DNA of 23,427 nucleotides from Opitutaceae bacterium. Lineage in GTDB: Bacteria; Verrucomicrobiota; Verrucomicrobiia; Opitutales; Opitutaceae. The stretch covers positions 1-23,427 of the forward strand of contig SXZN01000009.1 of the NCBI GenBank assembly GCA_005787865.1. Reading direction: 5' to 3'. A program made the position numbers and the translations under genes. Positions 14,880 through 22,151 of the stretch are shown here, piece by piece. Numbering within the stretch: position 1 is the stretch's first letter; the number at the start of each line of letters is the position of its first letter. The notes under the pieces were generated by a model. That model made no database searches. It saw only the letters and a program-made list of their open reading frames with translations, and was not told the origin of the DNA.

Positions 14880-15512
14880 ATGAATCTGTCTAAGGTTTTC
14901 ACCAAGGCTATCATCACCTCCCCTGAGCGTCAGCAGGAGGCGGATGCTGATTTATCCATCGTAAAGCGGGTCCAAGCTGGGGAGGTAGCGGCCTTTGATC
15001 AGCTGATTCTTAAATATCGAGAGCGGGTTTTTGGTATTATTTACAATCTGACCTCGAATCGTGAGGATGCCTCCGATCTCACTCAGGATGCATTTATTAA
15101 GGCTTTTCAGTCCATCAACCGATTTCAGGGGCACTGTTCATTCTTTACGTGGCTTTACCGGATCGCCGTGAATGGAGCGCTTAGCCACTTGCGCAAGAAT
15201 CGTTTACGCACTTTTTTCAGCCTAGAGAAGCTGCATGAAGATGGTACAAATGCTCAAATCCTTGATCAGCTTACAGATAAGAAAGGGGCTGATCGCGGGA
15301 CTTACTTGAAGGAGCTTCAGGAAAAATTGAACGAAGCGCTCCAAAAATTGTCTATCCCGCACAGAACAGTGATCACCCTTTTTGAAATAGATGGCCTAGG
15401 CCACGCAGAGATAGCCGAAATTATGGGCTGCACCGAAGGAACCGTCCGTTCTCGACTTCATTACGCCAAGCAGTTTCTCCAGGGAGAAATGGGCAAGTAT
15501 CTCAATTCTTAA
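14880..15512 (+). CDS. RNA polymerase sigma factor, ECF/sigma-70 family
   Basis: 210-residue alternative sigma factor with region 2 at about 39-105 and region 4 at about 150-203, and no region 1.1 or 3. Region 2 shows FDQLILKYRERVF, EDASDLTQDAFIKAF and TWLYRIAVN. Region 4 shows LSIPHRTVITLFEIDGLGHA and the helix-turn-helix IAEIMGCTEGTVRSRLHYAK. This is the RpoE-like ECF pattern. A 24-residue N-terminal extension and an unusually long linker (about 105-150) separate it slightly from compact ECF factors. The next gene begins seven bases after its stop and encodes a single-pass membrane protein, the usual arrangement for a sigma factor and its controlling partner. The signal sensed is unknown. 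I saw no ECF-type GGAAC promoter immediately upstream, so there is no evidence of autoregulation. Confidence 0.92.
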   Translation: MNLSKVFTKAIITSPERQQEADADLSIVKRVQAGEVAAFDQLILKYRERVFGIIYNLTSNREDASDLTQDAFIKAFQSINRFQGHCSFFTWLYRIAVNGALSHLRKNRLRTFFSLEKLHEDGTNAQILDQLTDKKGADRGTYLKELQEKLNEALQKLSIPHRTVITLFEIDGLGHAEIAEIMGCTEGTVRSRLHYAKQFLQGEMGKYLNS

Positions 15513-15519
15513 TTTTCGC

Positions 15520-16317
15520 ATGCCCCACTTCAAGCAACGCCCTAAAGTGACTATTGAGGATCTGATCCGCCTGAAACGAGATGAGCGTCCGGCGGCTGCC
15601 TTTTGGGTTAATTTTGACCATGAACTGCGCCAAAAGCAGTTGGCGGCTTTGCTTAAAAAACGGGCTTGGTGGCAAGAGTTGCCCCAGTTGCTCATGCGGC
15701 GTGCTTATCTACCAGTCGGGGCTACTGCGATTCTTGCGTTCACTTTTGTCTCGGTTAAATATTATGGACCAATCCTAGCCCCTGCGCCGGTTCAGCAAAG
15801 TCAGGTCGCCGCAGAGCCTGCGGGCGCCAATCAAGCCATGAGTTCGCCGCTCGCTAATCGCAGTCCAACGATCACGGCCGTTCTCGAGGCTGGCCCCGCC
15901 GTGGTGACTGACTCAACTCCTTTACCTGAACCCATCGAGCTCATGCCGCGGCAGACTCGCGCCGTCGCTACGGAGACTCCTTCGGTGCAGACTATCGCGG
16001 CCAATCTTGCTAGCTTTGAGCTCACTGAGCCGGAGTTGGTAAATTCCGTGCGCGGGATTCGCCTCAGCCCTACGGCACGGATCCAAAACGTCGATTTAGT
16101 CGTTTCTGAATTAGCCTCGGTACCGACCAATGCTTCCATGCGGAGTCGCATTCTCGCGCAGTATGCTGACCGTCCGCTTAGTCGTGAACCGAGTGCTCCT
16201 GAGATCGTCCGGGAGCGGCTCGCTCGTCGTCTGGGTAATACTGACATTACCGATCGTCTTAATCGCATCGGTTTGAGGGGCGATCAAGTATCGTTGGGTG
16301 TGACCCTGCGACTTTAA
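15520..16317 (+). CDS. Single-pass membrane protein, possible anti-sigma partner
   Basis: 265 residues, not assignable to a named family by eye. A basic cytoplasmic N-terminal part of about 62 residues (DLIRLKRDERPAAAFWVNFD, then many K, R and W) is followed by one hydrophobic segment at about 63-79 and a long A/P/S/T-rich region likely in the periplasm. The C-terminal end (RERLARRLGNTDITDRLNRI) is predicted helical. The layout of about 60 cytoplasmic residues, one membrane span and a periplasmic domain, seven bases behind an ECF sigma gene, matches that of anti-sigma factors. There is no zinc-binding HxxxCxxC motif, so it would be an unusual one if so. The gene ends in a strong terminator, making sigma plus partner the end of the operon. 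Coding status is well supported; function is inference from position. Confidence 0.8.
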   Translation: MPHFKQRPKVTIEDLIRLKRDERPAAAFWVNFDHELRQKQLAALLKKRAWWQELPQLLMRRAYLPVGATAILAFTFVSVKYYGPILAPAPVQQSQVAAEPAGANQAMSSPLANRSPTITAVLEAGPAVVTDSTPLPEPIELMPRQTRAVATETPSVQTIAANLASFELTEPELVNSVRGIRLSPTARIQNVDLVVSELASVPTNASMRSRILAQYADRPLSREPSAPEIVRERLARRLGNTDITDRLNRIGLRGDQVSLGVTLRL

Positions 16318-16327
16318 CGGTCGTTCC

Positions 16328-16353
16328 ACCCGCCTTGGTTGGCGGGTTTTTTT
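16328..16353 (+). terminator. Rho-independent terminator of the sigma-factor operon
   Basis: Perfect 7-bp stem ACCCGCC/GGCGGGT with a six-base loop and seven T residues, 11 bases after the membrane protein stop. On the minus strand the hairpin lacks a T-run, so it is not an obvious terminator for the convergent fumarase gene. Confidence 0.92.
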
Positions 16354-16421
16354 ATGGAGCGCGCCGGTTGCATTGCGCTTATCGTGCGGCCGCGATCGAG
16401 ACGCGTTTCTGCTCGATGGCT

Positions 16422-18062
16422 TTACTTCTCGGGCACGCAAATGCCACAGGTGTTCACAAAAAAATCGGTACCCTTGTCGTCGACGAGAATGAAGGCGGGG
16501 AAATCTTTTACCGTGATCTTCCAAATGGCCTCCATGCCCAGTTCAGGATAATCGATCACCTCAACTTGGGTGATATTATCCTGGGCGAGAATAGCGGCGG
16601 GCCCACCGATGCTGCCGAGGTAAAAGCCGCCATGTTTTTTGCATGCATCAGTCACAGCTTTGCTCCGATTGCCTTTGGCCAGCATGATCAAGGAACCGCC
16701 GTGCGATTGGAAAAGATCAACATAGCTATCCATGCGGCCTGCCGTGGTGGGGCCGAACGAGCCAGAGGCCATGCCGCTCGGGGTTTTGGCCGGACCCGCG
16801 TAATAGATGGGGTGATTTTTGGCGTAATCGGGTAGGCCGTGGCCGGCCGCGAGGCGCTCTTGCAATTTGGCATGAGCGCTATCGCGAGCCACTATCAGTG
16901 TCCCGGTGAGGGCGACGCGCGTGGTGACGGGATGTTTACTTAGCTCAGCGAGAATAGCCGGCATCGGCCGGTTGAGGTCGATGCGCACGAAATTATCATC
17001 TTTAAAAGTCCGCAACTCGGGGGGGATAAAACGCCCGGGATTAGTTTCCATCTGCTCAATAAAAATACCGTCCGCCGTAATTTTTGCTTTTATATTGCGG
17101 TCAGCGCTGCAGGACACGCCCATCCCCACGGGGCAACTAGCTCCATGGCGAGCGAGGCGAATTATGCGTACATCAAGGGCGAAGTATTTCCCCCCAAACT
17201 GAGCCCCCACGCCGCTTTGCTGCGCAATCTTGAGCACCTTGTCCTCCATCGCTAGGTCGCGAAAGGCGCGCCCGTGTTCGTTGCCGGTCGTGGGGAGCGC
17301 ATCGAGATATTTAGTCGTGGCGAGCTTGAGAATTTTCAAGCACGCCTCGGCGCTGGTGCCGCCAATGACAAAGACGAGATGATAGGGCGGGCAGGCCGAG
17401 GTGCCGAGGAGCGCCATTTTTTCCGCAAAAAATTTCTCCAGATTCTTCGGATTCAGGAGCGCTTTGGTTTCCTGAAAGAGATAAAGTTTGTTGGCCGAGC
17501 CGCCGCCCTTGGCGACAAAAAGGAATTCATATTTATCACCTTCGGTCGCCACGAGATCGATTTGCGCAGGTAAGTTGGTGCCCGTATTGACCTCCTTAAA
17601 CATATCTAACGGGGCGACCTGGGAGTAGCGTAGGTTTTCCGCCGTATAGCATTCATAGACCCCGCGCGCGAGTTGGGCGGCGTCGTTGCTATCGGTCCAA
17701 ACTTGTTGGCCTTTCTTAGCAAAAATGGAACAGGTGCCGGTATCTTGGCACATCGGCAAAATACCGCGCGCGGCGATCTCCGCATTTTTGAGTAAAGTCA
17801 GGGCTACATAACGATCGTTAGCGGATGCTTCCGGATCGGTTAAAATTGCCGCTACTTGCGCTAAATGCTTTGGGCGCAGGAAAAAATTAGTATCATGAAA
17901 TGCCTCGCGGGCGAGGTAGGTCAAAACCGCGGGGGCTACCTTGAGGATAGACTTTCCTTCAAAGGTCGTAGTCGAGATGCCGTCGCTGGAAAGCTGACGA
18001 TAGACCGTATCATCGGGGCCGAGCGGCAGGGGATCTTGGTAGACGAAAGGCGGCGTAGGCAT
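16422..18062 (-). CDS. fumA: Fumarate hydratase, class I (iron-sulfur)
   Basis: 546-residue oxygen-sensitive fumarase converting fumarate and malate in the TCA cycle, very close to E. coli FumA/FumB throughout. Cluster-binding cysteines appear as LPMCQDTG (C105, the same number as in E. coli), GTSACPPYH and HGASCPVGMG. Other shared blocks are EVNTGTNLPAQIDL, GGGSANKLYLFQET, VSCSADRNIKAKI, YYAGPAKTP, FGPTTAGRMDSYVD and KKHGGFYLGSIGGPAA. The extreme C-terminus (NTCGICVPEK) differs from E. coli and has its own CxxC pair. The ATG at 18062 gives the usual N-terminus; an in-frame ATG seven codons upstream is less likely. The kdsD-like gene ends 66 bases upstream on the same strand, so they may be co-transcribed although the pathways are unrelated. 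This is the type without class II FumC homology. Confidence 0.95.
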   Translation of the reverse strand: MPTPPFVYQDPLPLGPDDTVYRQLSSDGISTTTFEGKSILKVAPAVLTYLAREAFHDTNFFLRPKHLAQVAAILTDPEASANDRYVALTLLKNAEIAARGILPMCQDTGTCSIFAKKGQQVWTDSNDAAQLARGVYECYTAENLRYSQVAPLDMFKEVNTGTNLPAQIDLVATEGDKYEFLFVAKGGGSANKLYLFQETKALLNPKNLEKFFAEKMALLGTSACPPYHLVFVIGGTSAEACLKILKLATTKYLDALPTTGNEHGRAFRDLAMEDKVLKIAQQSGVGAQFGGKYFALDVRIIRLARHGASCPVGMGVSCSADRNIKAKITADGIFIEQMETNPGRFIPPELRTFKDDNFVRIDLNRPMPAILAELSKHPVTTRVALTGTLIVARDSAHAKLQERLAAGHGLPDYAKNHPIYYAGPAKTPSGMASGSFGPTTAGRMDSYVDLFQSHGGSLIMLAKGNRSKAVTDACKKHGGFYLGSIGGPAAILAQDNITQVEVIDYPELGMEAIWKITVKDFPAFILVDDKGTDFFVNTCGICVPEK

Positions 18063-18128
18063 AGGGCAATGGCCCCTAATCAACCCAAAGCCCCAGCATT
18101 CGCAATCTTGAACCTCGGCTGGCGGGCC

Positions 18129-19121
18129 TTACAAAATCTTAAGCTTTGGTAAATCTTGCACGTCGATGTAGCCGACGGGTTTTTGCTCAGCATCCAGCGC
18201 GATGAGATCAGAAATTCGATACTGCTGAAATATTTTGAGCGCTTCTACCGCGAGGACTTGGGCGGAGATCGTGCGCGGCTGGCGCGTCATGACTTTTTGC
18301 ACGGAAGTTTTAAGGAAATCAGCGCCGCCATGCAGCGCGCTGCGGCGGAAATCGCCATCGGTAAAGATGCCCGTCATGACGCCGTTGGCGTCAACTAAGG
18401 CCACGGCGCCCGCTTTGGCTTTAGTCATGGCAAAGATGGCCGCTTGCACGGTCGTGGTATTTTCTGGCAGGACGGGACAAGCCTCGCCGGTCCGCATGAT
18501 ATCTTTGACGCGGAGCAAAAGGGTCATCCCGAGCGTTCCCGCGGGGTGATATTTAGCGAAATCTTCGCGGGTTAGACCCCGGCTCTCCAGTAGCACCATG
18601 GCTAGGGCGTCGCCGAGCGCGAGGGCCGCGGTCGTGCTCGCCGTTGGGGCCAAGGCGAGGGGGCAGGCTTCGCGCGGGGCTTGGTAAATGAGTCGGTAAT
18701 CAGCGCCGCGCGCCAGTTCGCTTTGGGGGGACCCCGTCAGCGCCACGGTCAGGAGGCCAAATTTTTCGAAAAGGGGCAAAAGTTGGAGGACTTCCGCGCT
18801 GGCGCCGCTGTTACTTAATAAAATAGCCAGATCGCCTGTTGCGCAGAGGCCAAGATCCCCGTGCAGAGCTTGGGTGGGATCAAGAAAACAAGCAGGCACT
18901 CCGGTGCTGTTAAAAGTGCCGGCTAATTTCTGGGCGATGTGGGCATTTTTCCCCACCCCCGAGATGATGAGTTTATGGCCAGTGGCGACGACTGCTTCCA
19001 CCGCCCGCACGACCTTAACGAAATCCTCGTTCAGGGCGGTGGCGGTGGCATCAAGGGCCTCACGTTCAATGGCAAGGCATTGACGGGCTTGCGCGAGAAG
19101 AGTAGCGGAATCTAGGGGCAT
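18129..19121 (-). CDS. kdsD: Arabinose-5-phosphate isomerase (KpsF/GutQ family)
   Basis: 330-residue enzyme interconverting ribulose 5-phosphate and arabinose 5-phosphate, the first step of Kdo synthesis for lipopolysaccharide. The N-terminal SIS sugar-isomerase domain has ISGVGKNAHIAQK, LHGDLG, LLSNSGASAEVL and the APTASTTAALALGDALA block. KYHPAGTLG marks the junction with two C-terminal CBS domains (first from VKDIM, second from VQKVMTR, ending YIDVQDLPKL). The family order SIS-CBS-CBS and length are normal. The ATG at 19121 was preferred to an in-frame upstream start that adds 14 atypical residues. It is divergent from the LysM lipoprotein gene across 72 bases containing a perfect inverted repeat. 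No other Kdo gene is adjacent, so a GutQ-type paralogue cannot be excluded, but the catalytic assignment is firm. Confidence 0.92.
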   Translation of the reverse strand: MPLDSATLLAQARQCLAIEREALDATATALNEDFVKVVRAVEAVVATGHKLIISGVGKNAHIAQKLAGTFNSTGVPACFLDPTQALHGDLGLCATGDLAILLSNSGASAEVLQLLPLFEKFGLLTVALTGSPQSELARGADYRLIYQAPREACPLALAPTASTTAALALGDALAMVLLESRGLTREDFAKYHPAGTLGMTLLLRVKDIMRTGEACPVLPENTTTVQAAIFAMTKAKAGAVALVDANGVMTGIFTDGDFRRSALHGGADFLKTSVQKVMTRQPRTISAQVLAVEALKIFQQYRISDLIALDAEQKPVGYIDVQDLPKLKIL

Positions 19122-19158
19122 CAAAAACTTGTGTTGGGAGGGGGCACCGCCAAACCTA

Positions 19159-19174
19159 GGCAAGGTCCCTTGCC
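19159..19174. promoter_or_regulatory. Inverted repeat GGCAAGG-TC-CCTTGCC in a divergent promoter region
   Basis: Perfect 7-base arms with a two-base centre lie 38 bases from the kdsD start and 20 bases from the proposed LysM gene start. There is no flanking T-run and the loop is too tight for a good RNA hairpin, so a DNA operator shared by both genes is the better reading. The cognate regulator is unknown. Confidence 0.4.
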
Positions 19175-19193
19175 GTTCAATTCATTTCCAATC

Positions 19194-20087
19194 GTGTTAC
19201 GTTTTACGTCTCAGCTTCGTTTTCTGTGCTTCCTTTTACTGGGCGGGTTAACCATGGAGTGGACGGGTTGCAGTGGTAGTGAGCGGCTTTCTTATGCGAC
19301 GGAAGTGGATGAGCCAGCCTATCGTGAAGGCCAAGCGTTGCTTAAATCCGGTCGCTGGCAGGAGGCGCTCAATGCCTTTCTCAAGGTCATCGATCGGCGC
19401 GGGGAGGATGCCGCAGAATCGCACTTGGAGCTGGGCTTACTTTATTTGCAGCACATCAACGATCCGCTGTCGGCCATTTATCATTTCCGCAAGTACCTCG
19501 CTTTGCGCCCCAACAGCCCACAAGCCGCGTTGATTAAGCAACGGATTGATGCCGCTACCCGGGAATTCGCCCGCACCCTACCGGCGCAACCCCTGGAAAA
19601 TAAATTGCAGCGCATCGATCTCGTGGCGGCGCTCGATCGGCTCAAGCAGGAGAATGGGGCCCTGAAGCAAGATCTCGCTGACTTAAAAGCTAACCGGAGT
19701 GAGGCGGCCCAGCCGTCCCCCGCTGAGGTTGACCGCGCAGCCACGCCCGCGGCATCCGCTAATTTTAATTTTGCAGCGGAAAACACTCCGATTGTGCGGA
19801 CTAGGCCGGGCCCGAGCGCAGGGCCGCGCTCAAATGGGGTTACCCCTAAAACAAATGCTGCCCTCGGGGCTCGGGCTCCCACTCAAGTGAAGCCGGCGGT
19901 CGCGGCTCCAGCTAATCAGGCGGTCGGGGTACGCCAACACACGGTCAAAGCCGGTGACACCTTATTTAAGCTCGCGCAGCAATACTATGGCAACCGGGCT
20001 AAATGGCGCGATATCTACGCGGCCAATCGCAATGTGATGAAGAGCGAGACTGATTTAAAGGCCGGGATGATCTTAAAAATTCCCTAA
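19194..20087 (+). CDS. TPR and LysM domain lipoprotein
   Basis: 297 residues from a GTG start at 19194; no ATG fits, and the frame extends upstream without a better start. The N-terminus is a signal peptide (RFLCFLLLGG core) ending at a probable lipidated cysteine, C26 in EWTGC, although the lipobox is imperfect (W at -3). Two TPR-like helical repeats follow at about 40-110 (YREGQALLKSGRWQEALNAF, then HLELGLLYLQHINDPLSAIY). A short coiled coil (LDRLKQENGALKQDLADLKA) leads to a P/A/T-rich linker. The last 51 residues are a LysM domain (HTVKAGDTLFKLAQQYYG...LKAGMILKIP) that should bind peptidoglycan. It is probably anchored in the outer membrane and tethers or scaffolds at the cell wall, loosely like a BamD/YbgF-LysM hybrid, but no specific partner is evident. 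Confidence 0.85.
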   Translation: MLRFTSQLRFLCFLLLGGLTMEWTGCSGSERLSYATEVDEPAYREGQALLKSGRWQEALNAFLKVIDRRGEDAAESHLELGLLYLQHINDPLSAIYHFRKYLALRPNSPQAALIKQRIDAATREFARTLPAQPLENKLQRIDLVAALDRLKQENGALKQDLADLKANRSEAAQPSPAEVDRAATPAASANFNFAAENTPIVRTRPGPSAGPRSNGVTPKTNAALGARAPTQVKPAVAAPANQAVGVRQHTVKAGDTLFKLAQQYYGNRAKWRDIYAANRNVMKSETDLKAGMILKIP

Positions 20088-20097
20088 GAACAAAAAA

Positions 20098-20116
20098 TTT
20101 TCGCCGTTGAGGCGAA
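20098..20116 (-). terminator. Terminator of the hemN-queD transcript
   Basis: Read on the minus strand, TTCGCC-TCAAC-GGCGAA forms a 6-bp hairpin followed by AATTTTTTG. It lies about 40 bases beyond the queD stop. On the plus strand the same hairpin is followed immediately by a second one. Confidence 0.6.
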
Positions 20117-20120
20117 GCCG

Positions 20121-20149
20121 CCGGCCCAGCGCCTTCTACGGCGGGCCGG
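20121..20149 (+). terminator. Strong hairpin between convergent LysM and queD genes
   Basis: CCGGCCC (20121-20127) pairs with GGGCCGG (20143-20149), with an additional inner GCC/GGC pairing. It sits 33 bases past the LysM gene stop and 7 bases before the queD stop codon. The T-run on the plus side is poor (GGTTAA), so it may act as a bidirectional barrier or RNA 3'-end stabiliser rather than a classic terminator. Confidence 0.5.
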
Positions 20150-20156
20150 TTAAGCG

Positions 20157-20606
20157 CTAATCCGTATACTCCGCCCAACTTGAACTGGTTTCAGTGATGC
20201 GCACACGCTCGACCCGCACGGTCGCCGCAATGGCAAAATCACCTTGTCGGTTGGTCCCCGCCAGAGCGCGAGCCAGCTCAGCATAGATTGTTTGCGCCAT
20301 CACCTCCGTGGTGGGATCGGTGTGCGCGAAAGGGATCAGGCGCTCACCGTGCTTGGCTTGGTAGAAAGCAAAATTGGGATCATCGGTATTGACGGCCAGG
20401 GCGTGATCCCAGCTATCGAGAAAAGCCTGGAGGGCTAATTTCACGGCCTTGAAGTCACAGACCATATCGTTCGCATCAAGCGTGTCTGCCGCTAGGACGA
20501 CTTCTACACGCCGACTGTGGCCGTGAGGGAAGCGGCATTTCCCGGGGTGCTTTGAAAGAATATGGCCGCTTTCAATTTCGAAAATTTTGCCGATTCGATA
20601 AGTCAT
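20157..20606 (-). CDS. queD: 6-carboxytetrahydropterin synthase (QueD/PTPS family)
   Basis: 149-residue T-fold enzyme; in the queuosine/7-deazapurine pathway QueD converts dihydroneopterin triphosphate to 6-carboxytetrahydropterin. Zinc ligands are H15 (SGHILSKH), H28 and H30, and the catalytic cysteine is C24 in the CRFPHGH block, the Cx3HGH pattern of QueD/PTPS rather than the ExxHGH type used in folate synthesis. VCDFKAVK (50-56), catalytic D67/H68 in WDHAL, and E139 in RITETSSS complete the site. The SGH before the first ligand replaces the commoner AAH, so this may be a sub-branch. It starts three bases after the hemN stop, so the two are co-transcribed and probably translationally linked. 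The pairing with a haem gene has no evident pathway logic. No other queuosine gene is in view. Confidence 0.87.
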   Translation of the reverse strand: MTYRIGKIFEIESGHILSKHPGKCRFPHGHSRRVEVVLAADTLDANDMVCDFKAVKLALQAFLDSWDHALAVNTDDPNFAFYQAKHGERLIPFAHTDPTTEVMAQTIYAELARALAGTNRQGDFAIAATVRVERVRITETSSSWAEYTD

Positions 20607-20609
20607 AAC

Positions 20610-22034
20610 TTAAACAGTTTTAGAAAACCCCCGGGGGCGTTTGGCCAGGTGAGCATCAAAGCGCATCGCGATGATGCGCAGAAAAAGTCGGCCCAAGGCA
20701 GTAACGGCGAGGCCTTGGGGCTGGCGAACGAGTAACTGGTCGTTTTCTAAATCAGCGAGCGCGGCTAATTCAGTCGCGTAAGTAGTGGCAAAATCAAGTC
20801 CGAGACGCCGGGAGAGTTGGGCGAAATTAATTTCTTTTCCGCACATAATGTCTGAGATGATCAGGCGGCGGCGCCGGTCGTCGTCACTCAGCAAGTAGCC
20901 GCGTTCAATGGGCAGTCGGCCCGCTTCGAGGGCGGCTATGTAGTCGGGTAAATCTTTATAGTTTTGCCGAAATGCGCCGGCGGTTTCAGAAATTGAAGAC
21001 ATGCCAAAGCCGTAGAGTGAGGCCCCGGCCCGAGTGGTATAGCCTTGGAAATTGCGGTGGAGGGTGCCCGCGGCGAAAGCGAGGGCGAGTTCATCATTTG
21101 GCCGAGCAAAATGGTCCATCCCGATCTGGACATAACCAGCTGCCGTCAATTTCTCGACTGCGGTCATGAGCATGGCGAGCTTCGCTTCGGTGGTGGGCAG
21201 CTGGGCGCGATCATCAAAGATTTTTTGCGCCGGCTTGATCCATGGAACATGCGCGTAGCTGAAGACCGCCAAGCGATCAGGGTTGAGGGCGATAATCTCA
21301 TCAAGCGTTTGGGTGAAAGTGGCGGCGGTCTGGAGTGGGAGCCCATAGATCAAATCGACGCTGATTGATTGAAAGCCCGCTTCGCGGAGCCAAGTAATGG
21401 CTTGGGCGGTTTGTGCTAAGGGCTGCCAGCGATGCACAGCGAGCTGCACCTCGGGGTTGGTATCTTGTACTCCTAGAGACGCACGATTGCAGCCGAGTCG
21501 GCGAAAGGCTTCGACATGCGCTTTAGTCAAACGGCGCGGATCTATTTCCACCGAATTTTCAGCATCGAGGTCGAATTTGAAGTGCCGATGAATCGCGGCC
21601 GCTAAGCGATCGATTTCGGCCGGGGGCAAAAAGGTGGGCGTGCCACCGCCAAAGTGCAGCTGGGTGACGGGTCGAGCCGCATTAAGGAGAGGGGCGGTGA
21701 GGGCTAATTCTTTTTCAAGCCAAGTAACGTATTCTCCGGCAGATGCTAGTCGCTTGGTTATGACGGTGGTGCATCCGCAATACCAGCAGAGCGTCTCGCA
21801 GAACGGTAGATGAAAGTAGAGAGAGAGCGGTCCTTCTGCTGGCGGCGAGGAGCCCGCGGATAAGTTGCGATTATCGTGGGCAATTTCGGCCAACAGCGCC
21901 GATCGATCAATTGACTCTGAAAATTGTGGAGCCGTCGGATAAGAGGTATAGCGAGGGCCGGGAATATTATATTTCCGGACAAGTTCGAGCGCAGGCGCGA
22001 CCGAGGCTTGGACGGTGTTGCGTGGCGACACCAT
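20610..22034 (-). CDS. hemN: Oxygen-independent coproporphyrinogen III oxidase
   Basis: 474-residue radical SAM enzyme that converts coproporphyrinogen III to protoporphyrinogen IX in haem synthesis without oxygen. The cluster motif is C79-x3-C83-x2-C86 followed by G-C88, the HemN signature (E. coli C62, C66, C69, C71). The N-terminal NIPGPRYTSYPTA, the SAM-binding HFGGGTPTFL, SVEIDPRRLT, SLGVQDTNPEVQLAVHRWQP and SVDLIYGLPLQT are all diagnostic of true HemN rather than HemW. A C-terminal winged region (YLLSDDDRRRRLIISDIMC) is present. An N-terminal insert around 54-68 (NRNLSAGSSPPAEG) slightly lengthens the protein. The ATG at 22034 is the only ATG, and a GTG follows it directly. queD follows at three bases. 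No promoter was identified in the 117-base gap to sufS. Confidence 0.95.
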   Translation of the reverse strand: MVSPRNTVQASVAPALELVRKYNIPGPRYTSYPTAPQFSESIDRSALLAEIAHDNRNLSAGSSPPAEGPLSLYFHLPFCETLCWYCGCTTVITKRLASAGEYVTWLEKELALTAPLLNAARPVTQLHFGGGTPTFLPPAEIDRLAAAIHRHFKFDLDAENSVEIDPRRLTKAHVEAFRRLGCNRASLGVQDTNPEVQLAVHRWQPLAQTAQAITWLREAGFQSISVDLIYGLPLQTAATFTQTLDEIIALNPDRLAVFSYAHVPWIKPAQKIFDDRAQLPTTEAKLAMLMTAVEKLTAAGYVQIGMDHFARPNDELALAFAAGTLHRNFQGYTTRAGASLYGFGMSSISETAGAFRQNYKDLPDYIAALEAGRLPIERGYLLSDDDRRRRLIISDIMCGKEINFAQLSRRLGLDFATTYATELAALADLENDQLLVRQPQGLAVTALGRLFLRIIAMRFDAHLAKRPRGFSKTV

Positions 22035-22151
22035 AAGGCCGCCATCATAGCCAAATGGAGTGGGCGCGACTACGCATATCTTGTCTAAGATTGGGCAGGG
22101 CTTGAGGGCGAGCGGTAGGGCCTGTCCACGCGATCGCTAAAAGTAAGCGGG

